Source: Anthopleura xanthogrammica (taxonomy: Eukaryota > Cnidaria > Anthozoa > Actiniaria > Actiniidae). Taken from it: a stretch of 64,000 nucleotides of DNA. Positions 39,887-50,269 of this stretch are shown piece by piece. Location of the stretch: NCBI GenBank assembly GCA_964019055.1, contig OZ025218.1:6729259-6793258 (forward strand), in the 5' to 3' direction. The position numbers were made by a program, and so were the translations under genes. Each line of letters opens with the position of its first letter. Positions within the stretch are counted from its first letter, which is position 1. The notes under the pieces were generated by a model that had not been told where the DNA came from, searched no databases, and saw nothing but the letters and a program-made list of their open reading frames with translations.

Positions 39887-40247
39887 TTCTTTCCCTCTCT
39901 CTCTCTCTCTCTCTATCTTAATGTGACCATTTTTTATTTATTCCATTTCTTGTTTTTTTTTATAGTGTCAAATTTTCAATACAAAAACCATGACGATGAG
40001 TGAAAAGGGGTCAATAGTGTTGGAAAGTATCGTAAAACCTTCATCAACTAGTATAACCTCATTCGGCAAAAGGAATTCAAAGAAAACCATTCGGAGCTCT
40101 CGACAAGAACCACTTCCATTGCCGCCACTTTCAAAGGAACCTGTCAATCTTGTTTCCATGGTAACGAATGACGACTTTGATTGCCAAGAGAAAAAACATT
40201 GGATGCAAATTCTGAACGAAGACATTCAGATGGTACTGAATCTCTGA
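38912..40247 (+). CDS. Two-exon gene for an unrecognised 85-aa protein, copy B
   Basis: Exon 1 is about 38912-39037, exon 2 starts at 39966 and the ORF is 39990-40247. Relative to copy A there are 9 base differences in the ORF: 8 change the amino acid (R7G, M22I, R26G, L41P, A56S, Q70H, K77E, D84N) and 1 is silent. Both frames stay open with the same length. Function unknown; see the copy A entry for composition. Confidence 0.5.
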
Positions 40248-41075
40248 GAACACCGAAGCCAGCAGTCTTAAGAGGGGAAAAGATATAAACATGTTAGAAT
40301 TATAGATAAGTTATTTGCATTCATTCCCCAGAGGATTAAATTAGCGGAAAAGGCATGGCGGCCATTTTGTTTTATTATAACGAAAGAAATTAAAGAAAAC
40401 AATCTAAAAATGTAAAAAAAAATGTAAATAGATGTATGAGTAATCATGCAGAAGATCGTTGATAATATCCAATTCGGTTTTACCTTGGTTTAATGTTGTG
40501 GTGTTGAGGCTACCACAGTAACGAGGCTGGTACTGACTTTGGACTACATCTTTTGATTAATTACTAAGAATAGCTATTTCATTATTCATTGTTAAAAAAA
40601 TGAGCTAAAATTGTTGAAAATTGTTCTTACTTTAGTCGTAATATTCTTAAAATCATATTCATTAATTCTTATAATAAATGTAATATAATTTTACAATGAA
40701 AATATTTATTCATATATTAAAAATTCTTGGTAAATTATGTTGATATTACAGCCTGTTTCATCTATGGAATATGATCTGCAATAGCCCTTTTTCGAATTCA
40801 TAAAATACCGCTGTACGTGTTCATTGACTACAGATTCGTTTATGCTGGTTTAGCCTCAGTACAATGTCAAAACATTCACAAATACCAACGGTAAAGTAAA
40901 GAATACAACGCTTCAACAATACAAACACTTTGAAATTCCGCGAACCTTCACTGAAACATATGACTATTCTAAACAAAGTCGAGGTTAACCCTGCGTAAAG
41001 GAATCTGTAGTCAATTCAAAAAATACTTTGTAAAATAATGTAGATTTTGGATTATGAATCTCTAAAAAACCATTT

Positions 41076-42470
41076 ATATGTTTTACAAAACCGAAGATTG
41101 AGCGCGAAAATATAATAATACCGAAATGGAAACTATCGTACAAAGCTAGACTTGTACTACAAATATTGAAAATAATGACAGGAATAAACTTCATTACCAA
41201 AGAAAAGAAATTTAGACTTCATTTACACCTAATTAATAGACCCTTGGCTTTAAAACTAGCGCCGACAAAGTAAGATGTACAAGCTATTTTTTGTTGGAAT
41301 TTTGCTCGTTTTTTCTTTCAAACTCTACCGAAAATGTGTGATTTGATTGGCTCACTGGGCTAACCAACAAAGTGCTATTTTTAGGGACGTGTGATTACTG
41401 GTAGTGACTAATTAGAGTGTAATTAATGCTTAAATCGCACACTTTGTAGCCAATCAGATTGTAGGATTTGCTAATGATTTCAAAATGGATATGATTAATA
41501 ATGGTAATAGAACTGGGTGGAGTTCAATTTGGGCCGAAATCGCAAGAGTGATTACAAAATTATAATTTGTTAATCACGAGTGTGATTTCAGCCCAAAATT
41601 GCACGACACGAAGTTCTAATACCTATTAATCATATCCATTTTGAAATATCAATATATTCAAATACTCAACAGTTATATGTAGCTTCAAAAGTTATTAGTT
41701 GACAAAATGATGCTATTAATGATTCAAAATAGTGCGACACTTTTTAGCCAATCAAATTGCAGGATTTGCTAATGATTTCAAAATGATTAAGATTAATCAA
41801 GGGACATGATCAAAACAATATCCCCGAATAGCGGCCTCATCTATAGGTCAAGTTCGTGGTACTGAAAAGTACCAATCCCGCGGCATTTGCTCCTTGTATA
41901 TTGCTCGATAATTGCTCGACTATTTCTATCAGGGACCGCAAAGCATAGTTTTGAGTGGGGAGGGGAGGGGTGGGCTAATCTGGGGATCCGGGCTGACGCC
42001 CCCCCCTCCCCCTGAAAATTTAGAAATTGAGGCTCTTGGTAATGCGATGTCCAAAGTCGCGGTTTTGCGGGACCATGCATTAAGATTTAGGCAACTGACG
42101 TCACTTGAGATTTCGTTGAATCATTTGTTGGATCTGAATGAGTTGTTTCATGTATTTTTGGTACGTTTAGTGTTCTTTTGTCCCGTATTAAGTGTCCTAT
42201 AGCCAAGTTTCATCCCTTGTCACTATATTCTACACTAGGAACGTAAGCAGCTGATAATATATTCAGACTTGAACTTTAACCAATCCGGAAACGCCGCCGA
42301 GCTCGTGTAGGAGCACGAGCTTTTACGCATGATAGATTTTATTTTAAACACTGATATCATTGGCTGTGGGCTCCCTGTGCTATACCCGTTGTTTAGTTCA
42401 TTCTTTGGTATTTTTCGCTGTTGTTAGTGTTGTCCCTCCGGAGTCCGTAACACTTTATATACGCCCTTAT
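41076..42470. other. Intergenic: foldback and CAGGGACCG-type repeats
   Basis: 41476-41647 is an inverted repeat (ATTTCAAAATGGATATGATT... / ...AATCATATCCATTTTGAAAT), with a further direct copy of its flank ('GGATTTGCTAATGATTTCAA') near 41760. 41933-42060 belongs to the CAGGGACCG repeat. A lone CACAGG-family end (GGGCTCCCTGTG) is at 42367-42378. No gene is supported. Confidence 0.6.
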
Positions 42471-42689
42471 GTTAATCTCTAGTCAGTTGGTACTTATCTT
42501 GTCCTAAACGGCACAAATGTAAGTTGTATGTTTTTTGCTTTATCAATCGTTTTTGCAGTTCATTGTAGTTCCCTATATACTTATTTGTTTCACAAACTGC
42601 AGTTCTCAATATTCTGCGAACATTATTGCGAGTTATCACCACTGAGTCAATAATATAAAAGGTACCGCCCAAAATTATTTTCTGTTTTG

Positions 42690-42815
42690 ACATGTTGCGA
42701 TTGCCCCTCAAAACACTAGAAATTGCATTTGTGAGAGCCTCAAGGGTATGAGCATTTCTCCAGACCCCCCCCCCCCCCCAGATCGCATGCCCCCTGTATA
42801 TCTCCGCGGTCCCTG
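42690..42815. repeat. CAGGGACCG-type repeat, second copy
   Basis: 'TTGCCCCTCAAAACACTAG', 'GAGAGCCTCAAGG', a C tract and 'CTCCGCGGTCCCTG' parallel 28680-28810. Confidence 0.55.
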
Positions 42816-43756
42816 TATTCATTTACTGTAGTCTTGCGCGCACGAGTAAATCTAATAAAATCTGGGCTTTTTTTATACTTTTATTTCTTTTTTGGGTTCA
42901 TCATTTGTGAATGAGGCGCTTGGATCTGCTGTCACAAAATGGTTCATGCGATTGATCAGATGACAGGACCAGACAGAAAAACCTCTTAGACCACCTGTTG
43001 AAGATCTTATGATTGTAAAATGAATCTAAAATATCGTAAATGAATCTTCCATCAGTCACTTAGTTTTTAAAATTATGAATAATCATCTGTCTCCTAAATA
43101 AATATTTTGATTTTTTCTGAACTTATCGCAGTTTTTTTAAAATGGTAATAATTAACATAAATAACTAATCACGTGATCTGTCAAGCATTTGCGCGCGAAG
43201 TTCTCTTGACGTATGGTTGAACAATATTCAGTAAACAAAATATCTTCTGAAGATCACAAGTCTCACCTGAAAACCTGGTAAAAGTTGTACACAAAAAAGG
43301 TAATCTTTTTTTAAATATTCTATTTATAAATAGTCGAGTTTAAATTTGTAACTTGGAAACATGTATCCCGGGTTACGTAACCGTTCGAGGTAAATTTATT
43401 TGTTTAAGTCGTTTAAGACTTTTGCTTGTAACTGTATTTCTTTTCATCTGTTTTTACTATCCTAGGATATTATGAAGGTTAAAGACGCTTTTTTGGTGAT
43501 AAATACCACGGAATATATATTATTCAGTTGTTTTTATTGGTAATTTCTCGATTCAACTAAACATTGTGATAACATTGATTTGGGTAAATCAACAACATAT
43601 TTCATATCAATTATATTTTTCAGATTTCATTAATATAGAACAGTGTATAATAGTAGAATAGCCCACTTTTGCCAAGATTACTCGTTTAATTGCGCTTTTA
43701 AAACAAACGTTTTGAAATAGCATGTCTGAATTTTGGTTTTTATAAGCAACTTTTAC
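42816..43756. other. Possible 5' region of aquaporin 2
   Basis: No coding region. An E-box AATCACGTGATC lies near 43167, followed at 43200-43310 by sequence with donor-like sites (ACCTG|GTAAAA, AAAAAG|GTAATC). This could be a noncoding first exon joining the acceptor TTTTCCTAG at 44765. Speculative. Confidence 0.3.
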
Positions 43757-44151
43757 CACAGGCAACCCAAGCTCACTACATTTATAAGAGAATGAATGGG
43801 GATTTAGAATATGCTGTATTTTATTTTGAAAAACGTAAATGAAAAAATTTCGACTTACCTGTTGTGTTATTCTGTTTACTTTTGACTCTTGTATGCATTT
43901 TCAGCGAGTTTTGAGCAGTATTTGCTGAAAAAATCCGTCACTAAGATTATATCATTATATCTTGTAGTGATGGATTTTTTCAGCAAATACCGCTCAAAAC
44001 TCTCTGAAAATGCATACAAGAGTCAAAAATAAACAGAATAACACAACAGATAAGTCGACAATTTTTTATTTACGTTTTTCAAAATAAAATACAGCATATT
44101 CTAAATCCCCATACATTCTCTTATAAATGTAGTGAGCTTGGGTTGCCTGTG
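43757..44151. mobile_element. CACAGG-family element, 395 bp, near-full-length palindrome
   Basis: The two halves are inverted copies of about 180 bp with very few mismatches (left ...TTTTGACTCTTGTATGCATT..., right ...AATGCATACAAGAGTCAAAA...). Only ~40 bp in the middle are unpaired. It is flanked by 7-bp direct repeats CTTTTAC (43750-43756 and 44152-44158). The same CACAGG...CCTGTG ends and TSD size occur at 30598-30911. It lies upstream of aquaporin 2. Confidence 0.92.
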
Positions 44152-44789
44152 CTTTTACTAAAAGAACTGCAAGGCAAGTGCAAACTTGAAACAGGGGGAG
44201 TGGGGCTGAGGTTTGGAAACCTACTGGAGGGGGGATGATAAATGAAGATTTAGTAGATGTCTATCAAAAGTGGAAAACAACTTCTCCCCTGACCCCACCC
44301 CACCCCCTTGTTTAGGTTGTCCATGATTTGATCAAAACCAAGTCAGTCATATCATAGCTGGAGGCTTAAGGGACTAGAAGTGTGCCAGTTCAAGATGAAC
44401 CTTTAAAAGCTAATTTCCAACATTTTGCTAATATCAGGTAAATTTTCTCATTGACCCCAACTTTTAGCTTATATGTACTAATAATCTATTTGGTTTAAAA
44501 TTAGTAGTATATAGTTATATTCCTAAATTCTTATATTGTTTAACAAATGCATATATTTCAATTAAAAATTGAATGTGAATTCATTTATTGTTCAAACCAT
44601 TTTTGTGATTTCAATTTCAAATTCACACTGCAGCAATTTTTTGTATACATCCAGTACTTGCCTGAAATTACTCTAATCTCGTAAAGAAGAGAATGTACAG
44701 TACAACTCATACATGTACAGCTGGGTACATATATATTAACAAAAATCTTTTTGCCATTTTCCTAGTTTTCTGAGTGAATCGTAAACAAT

Positions 44790-47700
44790 ATGGCAAGTCT
44801 TCCAAGTTGTAAAGTACCAGAGATGCTGCGGCTGGCAATAGCCGAGTTTTTGGGAACATTTATACTTTGCGTAAGTATATGAAGTATAATTGTAATGGCA
44901 ATATTATTTGAAAAATAAGATGCTCTTTTAATTTTTATCATTCGATCTACACCAGCTTCTTAAATTTCATTACCTCCGATCCCCACATATGCAATTCCCA
45001 CATGTAAATTTTAGGCACTTTTTTTGAAAGTTTTAACATATACAGAGTTTAAGGACCAACTATTTGAATTGTTCTGCCCAATTTGTTTATTTCTACGATA
45101 GATAGAGCTTGAATTGAGCAACATAAGTTGATGGATTGAATAATAATATAAGTTGATCTCTTTTCCAGATTATTTGATTTTTATCACATAAAGAGAGACC
45201 AAAATAAGTTTTAAGATTTATCGTAATGCTTATATTTTTAAGACTTTTGGATGTGGCTCAATTGCTCAGATGGTCTTGAGTCATGGAACCAAAGGAACTT
45301 TCTTCTCAGTGAACTTCAGTTGGGGTATTGGAGTAACTCTTGGTTGTTACTGGGCTGGGGGAATATCTGGTGAGTATATACAGCTTTGATTAGGGTTTGA
45401 TAAAGGTTGGATGGTGTTCTCTGTTATAGGTTTGTTCCCTGGACTGGTTCCCATCATGTGAGTTAAATAGAGTTGTGATTGTTCTCACATTTCTCTCTGG
45501 GTTATCTATTTTTTCCTTTCCCTTCCCCCAAAAAATTTATTTAACATTGCATGTTGTGTAATTGATCTGTGAGTAATGAAAGCCTCTGGCTCAGGAGGCA
45601 CAATTGATCCGATCCTGTACATGGGTAGATGTAAATTGAATTATTTACCATACAAATTATCACAGAACCTGGCTATATCCATTATTTATTTCATGCTCAG
45701 GAGAAAGTTCGAATTCAGAGAATGAGTTGAGTCTTATGCTTTTTTCACTTAAAGATCAAGGCCATTTTTACTTCCAGTAAAAATTATTAATAAATAGTCA
45801 TTAAACCAACATAGACAGTAAAGATAACTTATTCTGATGATATACATAAAGAATCTGCTCTGTTGTGTCTATGTCTTCTTCATCAGGTGCTCATATGAAT
45901 CCAGCAGTCACACTTGCCTTTGCGGTTGCTAGGAAACTATGTTGGACCAAAGTACCTGTCTACTGGGTTGCTCAGCTGTTAGGGGCCTTCTTCGCATCTG
46001 TTTGTGTCTATGGTGTTTACTTAGGTAAAACTGTCTTTCATTTCATATTGATCCGAAGGAAAGAAGGAAAGAGAATTTTTGTCATTTTTACCTAATCATA
46101 AGCTCTTGAAAATATGCAAACTAGAGGGGAAAATTTAATTTTCAAATAATATCAAGAAATGGTAAAAGAAAGACGGGGGCCTTCTAAATTTTTATTTTAA
46201 TGAAAATAAATCTAAATTTGTAATTTTTGAAAAAAAAATTTGTAATTTTTTTGTAATTTCTAAAATTTAATTTGTATTTAGTTTTGTATTTTTTGATATT
46301 ACAATGATTAGCATTTAGTACCTGAGAAGGAAAGATGCTTTATAGAATTTTTTTAGTGAAATTTGTTTTAAAAAAGATCATTTTTAACTTCTCATTGTTA
46401 TGGAAATGAAGTATTTTTAAAAACCTTTTGAAATTTAAAAAAAACACTTGACGTAAGCTGTGTAGTGTGTGACTTGCAACACTGTTTAAAGATTGTTTTT
46501 TTTTGCAAGAAAAGTTCAACATACTGTAAAGCAAGATAAAGCAGGGGTTCTTTGTGGTCATTTCAAATTCTACCTTTTTTACCGTTTCGTGAAATTTAAA
46601 AAAAATTAAAACGGATAGCAGCTCAATTTGGAGGACAAAATAATAGGTTTCCAATTCTCACAGGAGAGGTCTATGAATAATTTTGAATTCTGTCTCATAA
46701 TTTGAAATTAAAATTTTACCTAAAGTTTCTTAGAAAGCATATTCTATGCGAGCTTAAAAATTCACCGCGCAGCTACAGGTGCTTTTCCGATCCTTGGGAA
46801 AAGGCACAAGCTATGGCACCTGATAGAGCAGTTTTCGCACGAACCGCGCCTTGCCGTGACCTTGTCAGTGACGTGCCGTGTATGAAAACATTCGGTCAGT
46901 GACGGTCATGGTGCTGAGAGAAGCGCGTGCCCTAAAGGACGAAATAATGGCACGGCCAGGTAATGTGTCTGGGGAATGTGCTAAAAGTCAGAGTAACAGT
47001 CACGGTGTTTAGAAAAGCGCGTGTCTTATTCTAATAGTAACTCAATCAGAATAGCAAAAATCACAGGGTTACGGCCAAGGCAAAGACAATCTGCTTATTC
47101 ACATCAAAAGTGCGACATCATCGGTCATTCTTTCAAAGCAGTAATCTTAACGGCACAACGCTAGAAATGTTTGCCTTTTTCATCAAAGCGCGCGAGTTAC
47201 GTTACTGATTATAGCAGTTTTCGTATGACTTGAAAAACGTACGGCACGGACGACCGCGCATTGCCGTGACCATGTCAGTACCGTGCCGTGTATGAAAACC
47301 AGGGCCCTGATTGACAATAACATTTGAAATTCCGTGCCGCGCCGTAACCGTGCCGTGTGACGTGACTATCACACTCGTTCGAAATCTGCTCTATCCATTC
47401 ACAGTGACTCTACGTAGCCAGTTCTCGGCACGGTACACAAACTGTCGTATTTATTTGATGGCAACCAAGAGAGTATGAAGTAAGAAAGCACAACTCCGTG
47501 CCCTATGAAAATTATTTCAAAATCTATTTTTAACTGCGCGCGCAGCTATTTTTCGGTCTGCGCGCAGCCTAAAATATTTTATCATGGGATTCCTGATTCA
47601 GTCCAGGCTGCACGCGCAGCTTAAATTAGATTTTCAAATAATTATCACAGTGATAGACCTATGTATGGGAGATGTGCTCTCTTACTTCATACTCTCTTGA

Positions 47701-48838
47701 TGACAACCCTTTCATTTTAGTCACTTCTTTTATTATGTTTGATGCCTTTGTTTTATCTCAAATTCAACAGACGCTCTTGACGCATTCGATGGTGGTGTTC
47801 GTCAAATCACGGGCCCAAATGCTACAGCAGGAATATGGGCCACCTACCCTCAGGAATATCTGTCCATTAAGAGTGGATTTGGAGACCAGGTAATGGAGCT
47901 GTAATACTCTCGCTGTTCCATCTATCTATCCTTTCCCATCCTGTCCCATCCATCTATCCATCACATCCATCCATCCATTCATCCATTCATCCATCCATTC
48001 ATCCATTCATCCATTCATCCATTCATCCATTCATCCATTCATCCATTCATCCATTCATCCATTCATCCATTCATCCATTCATCCATTCATCCATTCATCC
48101 ATCCATTCATCCATCCATCCTTATCATCCATCCATCCATCCATCCATCCATCCATCCATCCATCCATCCATCCATCCATCCATCCATCCATCCATCCATT
48201 CATCCATCCATCCATCCATCCATCCATCCATCCATCCATCCATTCTTCAATCCTTGCGTTGATCGCTTGATCCACCCAACCCAACCACACCATTCCAACC
48301 AAGGGGCGGATCCAGGGGAGGGGTGCCGGGGGCACGCACCCCCTCCCCACCGGAGTAAGTTTGCCCCTTATGCCCCCTATACGAAATACTGTTTTCTTTC
48401 TTTGATTCTGAGGGTCGCATCCCTACCTGAACAAATTCCTAGATCCGACACTGCAGTCTATCAAATCCACTCCATCGCATCCCTCTAAGCAAGTGATCAG
48501 TCTTCAATCAATGACCAATCAGTTTATAATCTCTGTTTATTTCTAGACTTTTGGAACATTTTTGCTTGTCGGGTGTATATTTGCAATTCTCGACAAGAAC
48601 AATAACGCCCCTCACAAAGGCATCGCCCCTATCCTCATCGGTCTGACTGTATTCATCATTGGAGCGACCTTTGGACTCAACTGCGGCTACGCTATCAATC
48701 CAGCGAGGGATCTGGGACCTAGAATCTTCACGGCCATGGCAGGCTGGGGCGGAGGAGTGTTTACGTAAGTAACCAATAGTATTGCACGACCCGCTTGTTA
48801 TTGTAATTGAAAACGACAGAGGAAAAAATAAAGATACC

Positions 48839-48872
<34 letters not shown>

Positions 48873-49812
48873 TAATAATGATAATAATGATAATAATGAT
48901 AATAATGATAATAATGATAATAATGATAATAATGATAATAATAATAATAATAATAATGTTTAGAAAGGCACTTGGATGAAAATCGATAAAAATTGGAAAT
49001 GACTTGAAACTTGGTTAAACTTATCTATATGGCCGCAATAGTAGCCAAGCAACATATTTTCTTCACAGTCAAAAGTGGCGGATAAAAATTATCAATTATT
49101 GTAGCATCTAAATTGTGAGTAAATGACGTCATTTACTCAAACCAATTGTTCTTTTAACTTTAAACCACAATTTCTCAAGTACAAGTGGCTCCCAGGCTAA
49201 AAATTTTGCCAATCTGGTTTTTATGATCATAATTGAGTCCTATTACTTTGAATATTTGAATTATTCGGAATTTCAAAAATTATGGCGTTTTCTTCCAAAC
49301 CAGCCAATCAGAATCGAGAAAATTTGCAAAACTGAAGTGTCATTCTAAGTAGCCCGGCGACTCGAGAAACGTTAACGGTTATTTCTTCGTTTTATTTTCC
49401 CACTCAATAATGAATATCATAGTAAATGTATTAAAAATATATAAAAAACCTCTCCTGAAAATCTAGATTGATTTCAGATATAATCTTTCATAAGTCAATT
49501 TTCGCAGGCTTCATGACACCTCAGTTTTGCAGTGACGTCATTTCTACGTCACCTTTCCAGATCAGCTGGAAGTGCTCCATTTAAGTGCTCTATACTTGCA
49601 TTTCCAGAGCCTATAACAACTGGTCTTGGGTTCCTGTCGTGGCATGTCTCCTAGGAGGTGTGGCAGGTGGATTGTTTTACATGGTGTTGATTGAGTTACA
49701 ACACAATGCTGATGCCAAATCAGGAGATAACGAGTCTTTTGAAGACATCGTGGATGAGTCAGGCAACAGTAAGAACGTTAATAAAGGATATCGACCACTA
49801 CCTAGTGAATAA
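44790..49812 (+). CDS. Aquaglyceroporin, paralog 2
   Basis: Six exons: 44790-44870, 45243-45369, 45887-46024, 47771-47889, 48547-48764 and 49608-49812. They give 888 nt (295 aa) with consistent phases. Exons 2-5 (127, 138, 119 and 218 nt) have exactly the lengths of paralog 1. NPA boxes are N74-A76 (GAHMNPAVT) and N206-A208 ([11 protein letters not shown]). The predicted filter is W54, G194, Y203 and R209, identical in type to paralog 1. It is a membrane channel for glycerol and small solutes. The cytosolic tail ([23 protein letters not shown]...) is acidic and unlike that of paralog 1, so regulation or localisation may differ. Introns are larger than in paralog 1 and carry SINE, MITE and microsatellite insertions. 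Poly(A) candidates AATAAA are at ~50038 and ~50347. Confidence 0.95.
45390..45610 (+). mobile_element. Decayed SINE (relative of copy 1) in aquaporin 2 intron 2
   Basis: GTTTGTTCCCTGGACTGGTT and CATCATGTGAGTTAAATAGA align with the B-box region and the following CACGTGAGTAGAGAGTTAGA of the SINE at 8886-8940. A T-rich, C-rich body follows, then TGATCTGTGAGT. No 57-bp array is present. Confidence 0.5.
46615..46670. mobile_element. MITE M1 remnant
   Basis: 'GCAGCTCAATTTGGAGGACA' then TAGGTTTCCAATTCTCA and GAGGTCTAT match M1 (18215-18352) with most of one arm lost. It lies in aquaporin 2 intron 3. Confidence 0.6.
46820..47400. repeat. GC-rich repeat block with duplicated GCCGTG motifs
   Basis: Two related stretches (46825-46893 and 47210-47300) share GAGCAGTTTTCG or a variant, TTGCCGTGACC, TGTCAGT and GTGCCGTGTATGAAAAC. 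A matching inverted end (CGAAATCTGCTCTA) is at ~47380. It is probably a decayed DNA transposon in aquaporin 2 intron 3. Confidence 0.5.
47509..47650. mobile_element. MITE, ~142 bp, with (CG)-rich arms
   Basis: AAAATTATTTCAAAATCTAT...CTGCGCGCGCAGC pairs with GCTGCACGCGCAGC...AGATTTTCAAATAATTAT. It lies in aquaporin 2 intron 3. Confidence 0.7.
47935..48245. repeat. (ATCC)n / (ATTC ATCC)n microsatellite
   Basis: A long tetranucleotide tract in aquaporin 2 intron 4. The first half alternates CATT/CATC blocks and the second half is nearly pure CATC. The minus-strand DGWM-repeat ORF is an artefact. Confidence 0.95.
48303..48452. mobile_element. Small TIR element with GGGGCGGATCCAGG end
   Basis: GGGGCGGATCCAGGGG at the left and CCTAGATCCGACACTG at the right are imperfect inverted repeats around a C/G-rich core (CGGGGGCACGCACCCCC). 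Such ends are frequent in animal MITEs. Confidence 0.5.
48838..48958. repeat. (ATA)n / (ATAATG)n microsatellite
   Basis: (AAT)n, then ATAATGATA, then (AAT)n, directly downstream of aquaporin 2 exon 5. The poly-Ile/Met ORF is an artefact. Confidence 0.95.
49301..49572. mobile_element. MITE-A internal fragment, copy 2
   Basis: Homologous to 6638-6908 throughout (GCCAATCAGAATCGAGAAA, CAGTTTTGCAGTGACGTCAT, CCAGATCAGCTGGA). The outer parts with the TIRs are not seen. It ends ~35 bp before the acceptor of aquaporin 2 exon 6. Confidence 0.75.
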
Positions 49813-50093
49813 GTGAAAAGATGAATGAGAAAAGAAAAATGTGAAAGTTATTCATATAACCAAAAACACTGTAGTTCAATTTTAATGTTGGAAGCGATAT
49901 TTAAATTATTAAAATCGTTCATAGAAATATTATCAGAAACAATTACTGCGAGTGAGAGACACTGGAGTCTGTAGAATCCAGAATAAGAGAGAATATATAA
50001 AAACCTAGCTACAAATAACATGACGGGTATTCTCCAAAATAAATTACAATGTATTGCTACTTGAATGTCGAATTCTGGTTGAGTAATAGTGAC

Positions 50094-50269
50094 TAAAGGT
50101 TCGGACACACGGTGCAACATTGCGCGCAATATTGCAGGCAATGTTGCTGAGTAGGATCGTTTTCTACTTGAGCAACATTGCGTGCAACAAATTGCAACGT
50201 GTGGCATGGCTCGCAACATCGATTGCCTGCAACATTGCTCAAAATGTTGAACCGTGTGTCCGTAGCTTA
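50094..50269. mobile_element. MITE, 176 bp, GGACACACGGT-type TIRs
   Basis: TAAAGGTTCGGACACACGGT pairs with ACCGTGTGTCCGTAGCTTA, with a common inner CAACATTG/CAATGTTG that is reiterated. It lies in the 3' flank of aquaporin 2. Confidence 0.8.

Larger units (their letters stand above)
36960..41075. repeat. Large tandem duplication, copy B (~4.1 kb)
   Basis: It begins in the 70-bp E-box repeat (ATCACGTGACCGGTTAGTG) and ends at AACCATTTATATG. It carries every element of copy A in the same order: MITE-B short, 80-bp foldback, promoter, exon 1, MITE-B full, CT tract, exon 2. Confidence 0.95.

Noticed and set aside
48087..48350. GWMD-repeat protein on the minus strand
   Set aside because: It is an (ATCC)n microsatellite in aquaporin 2 intron 4.
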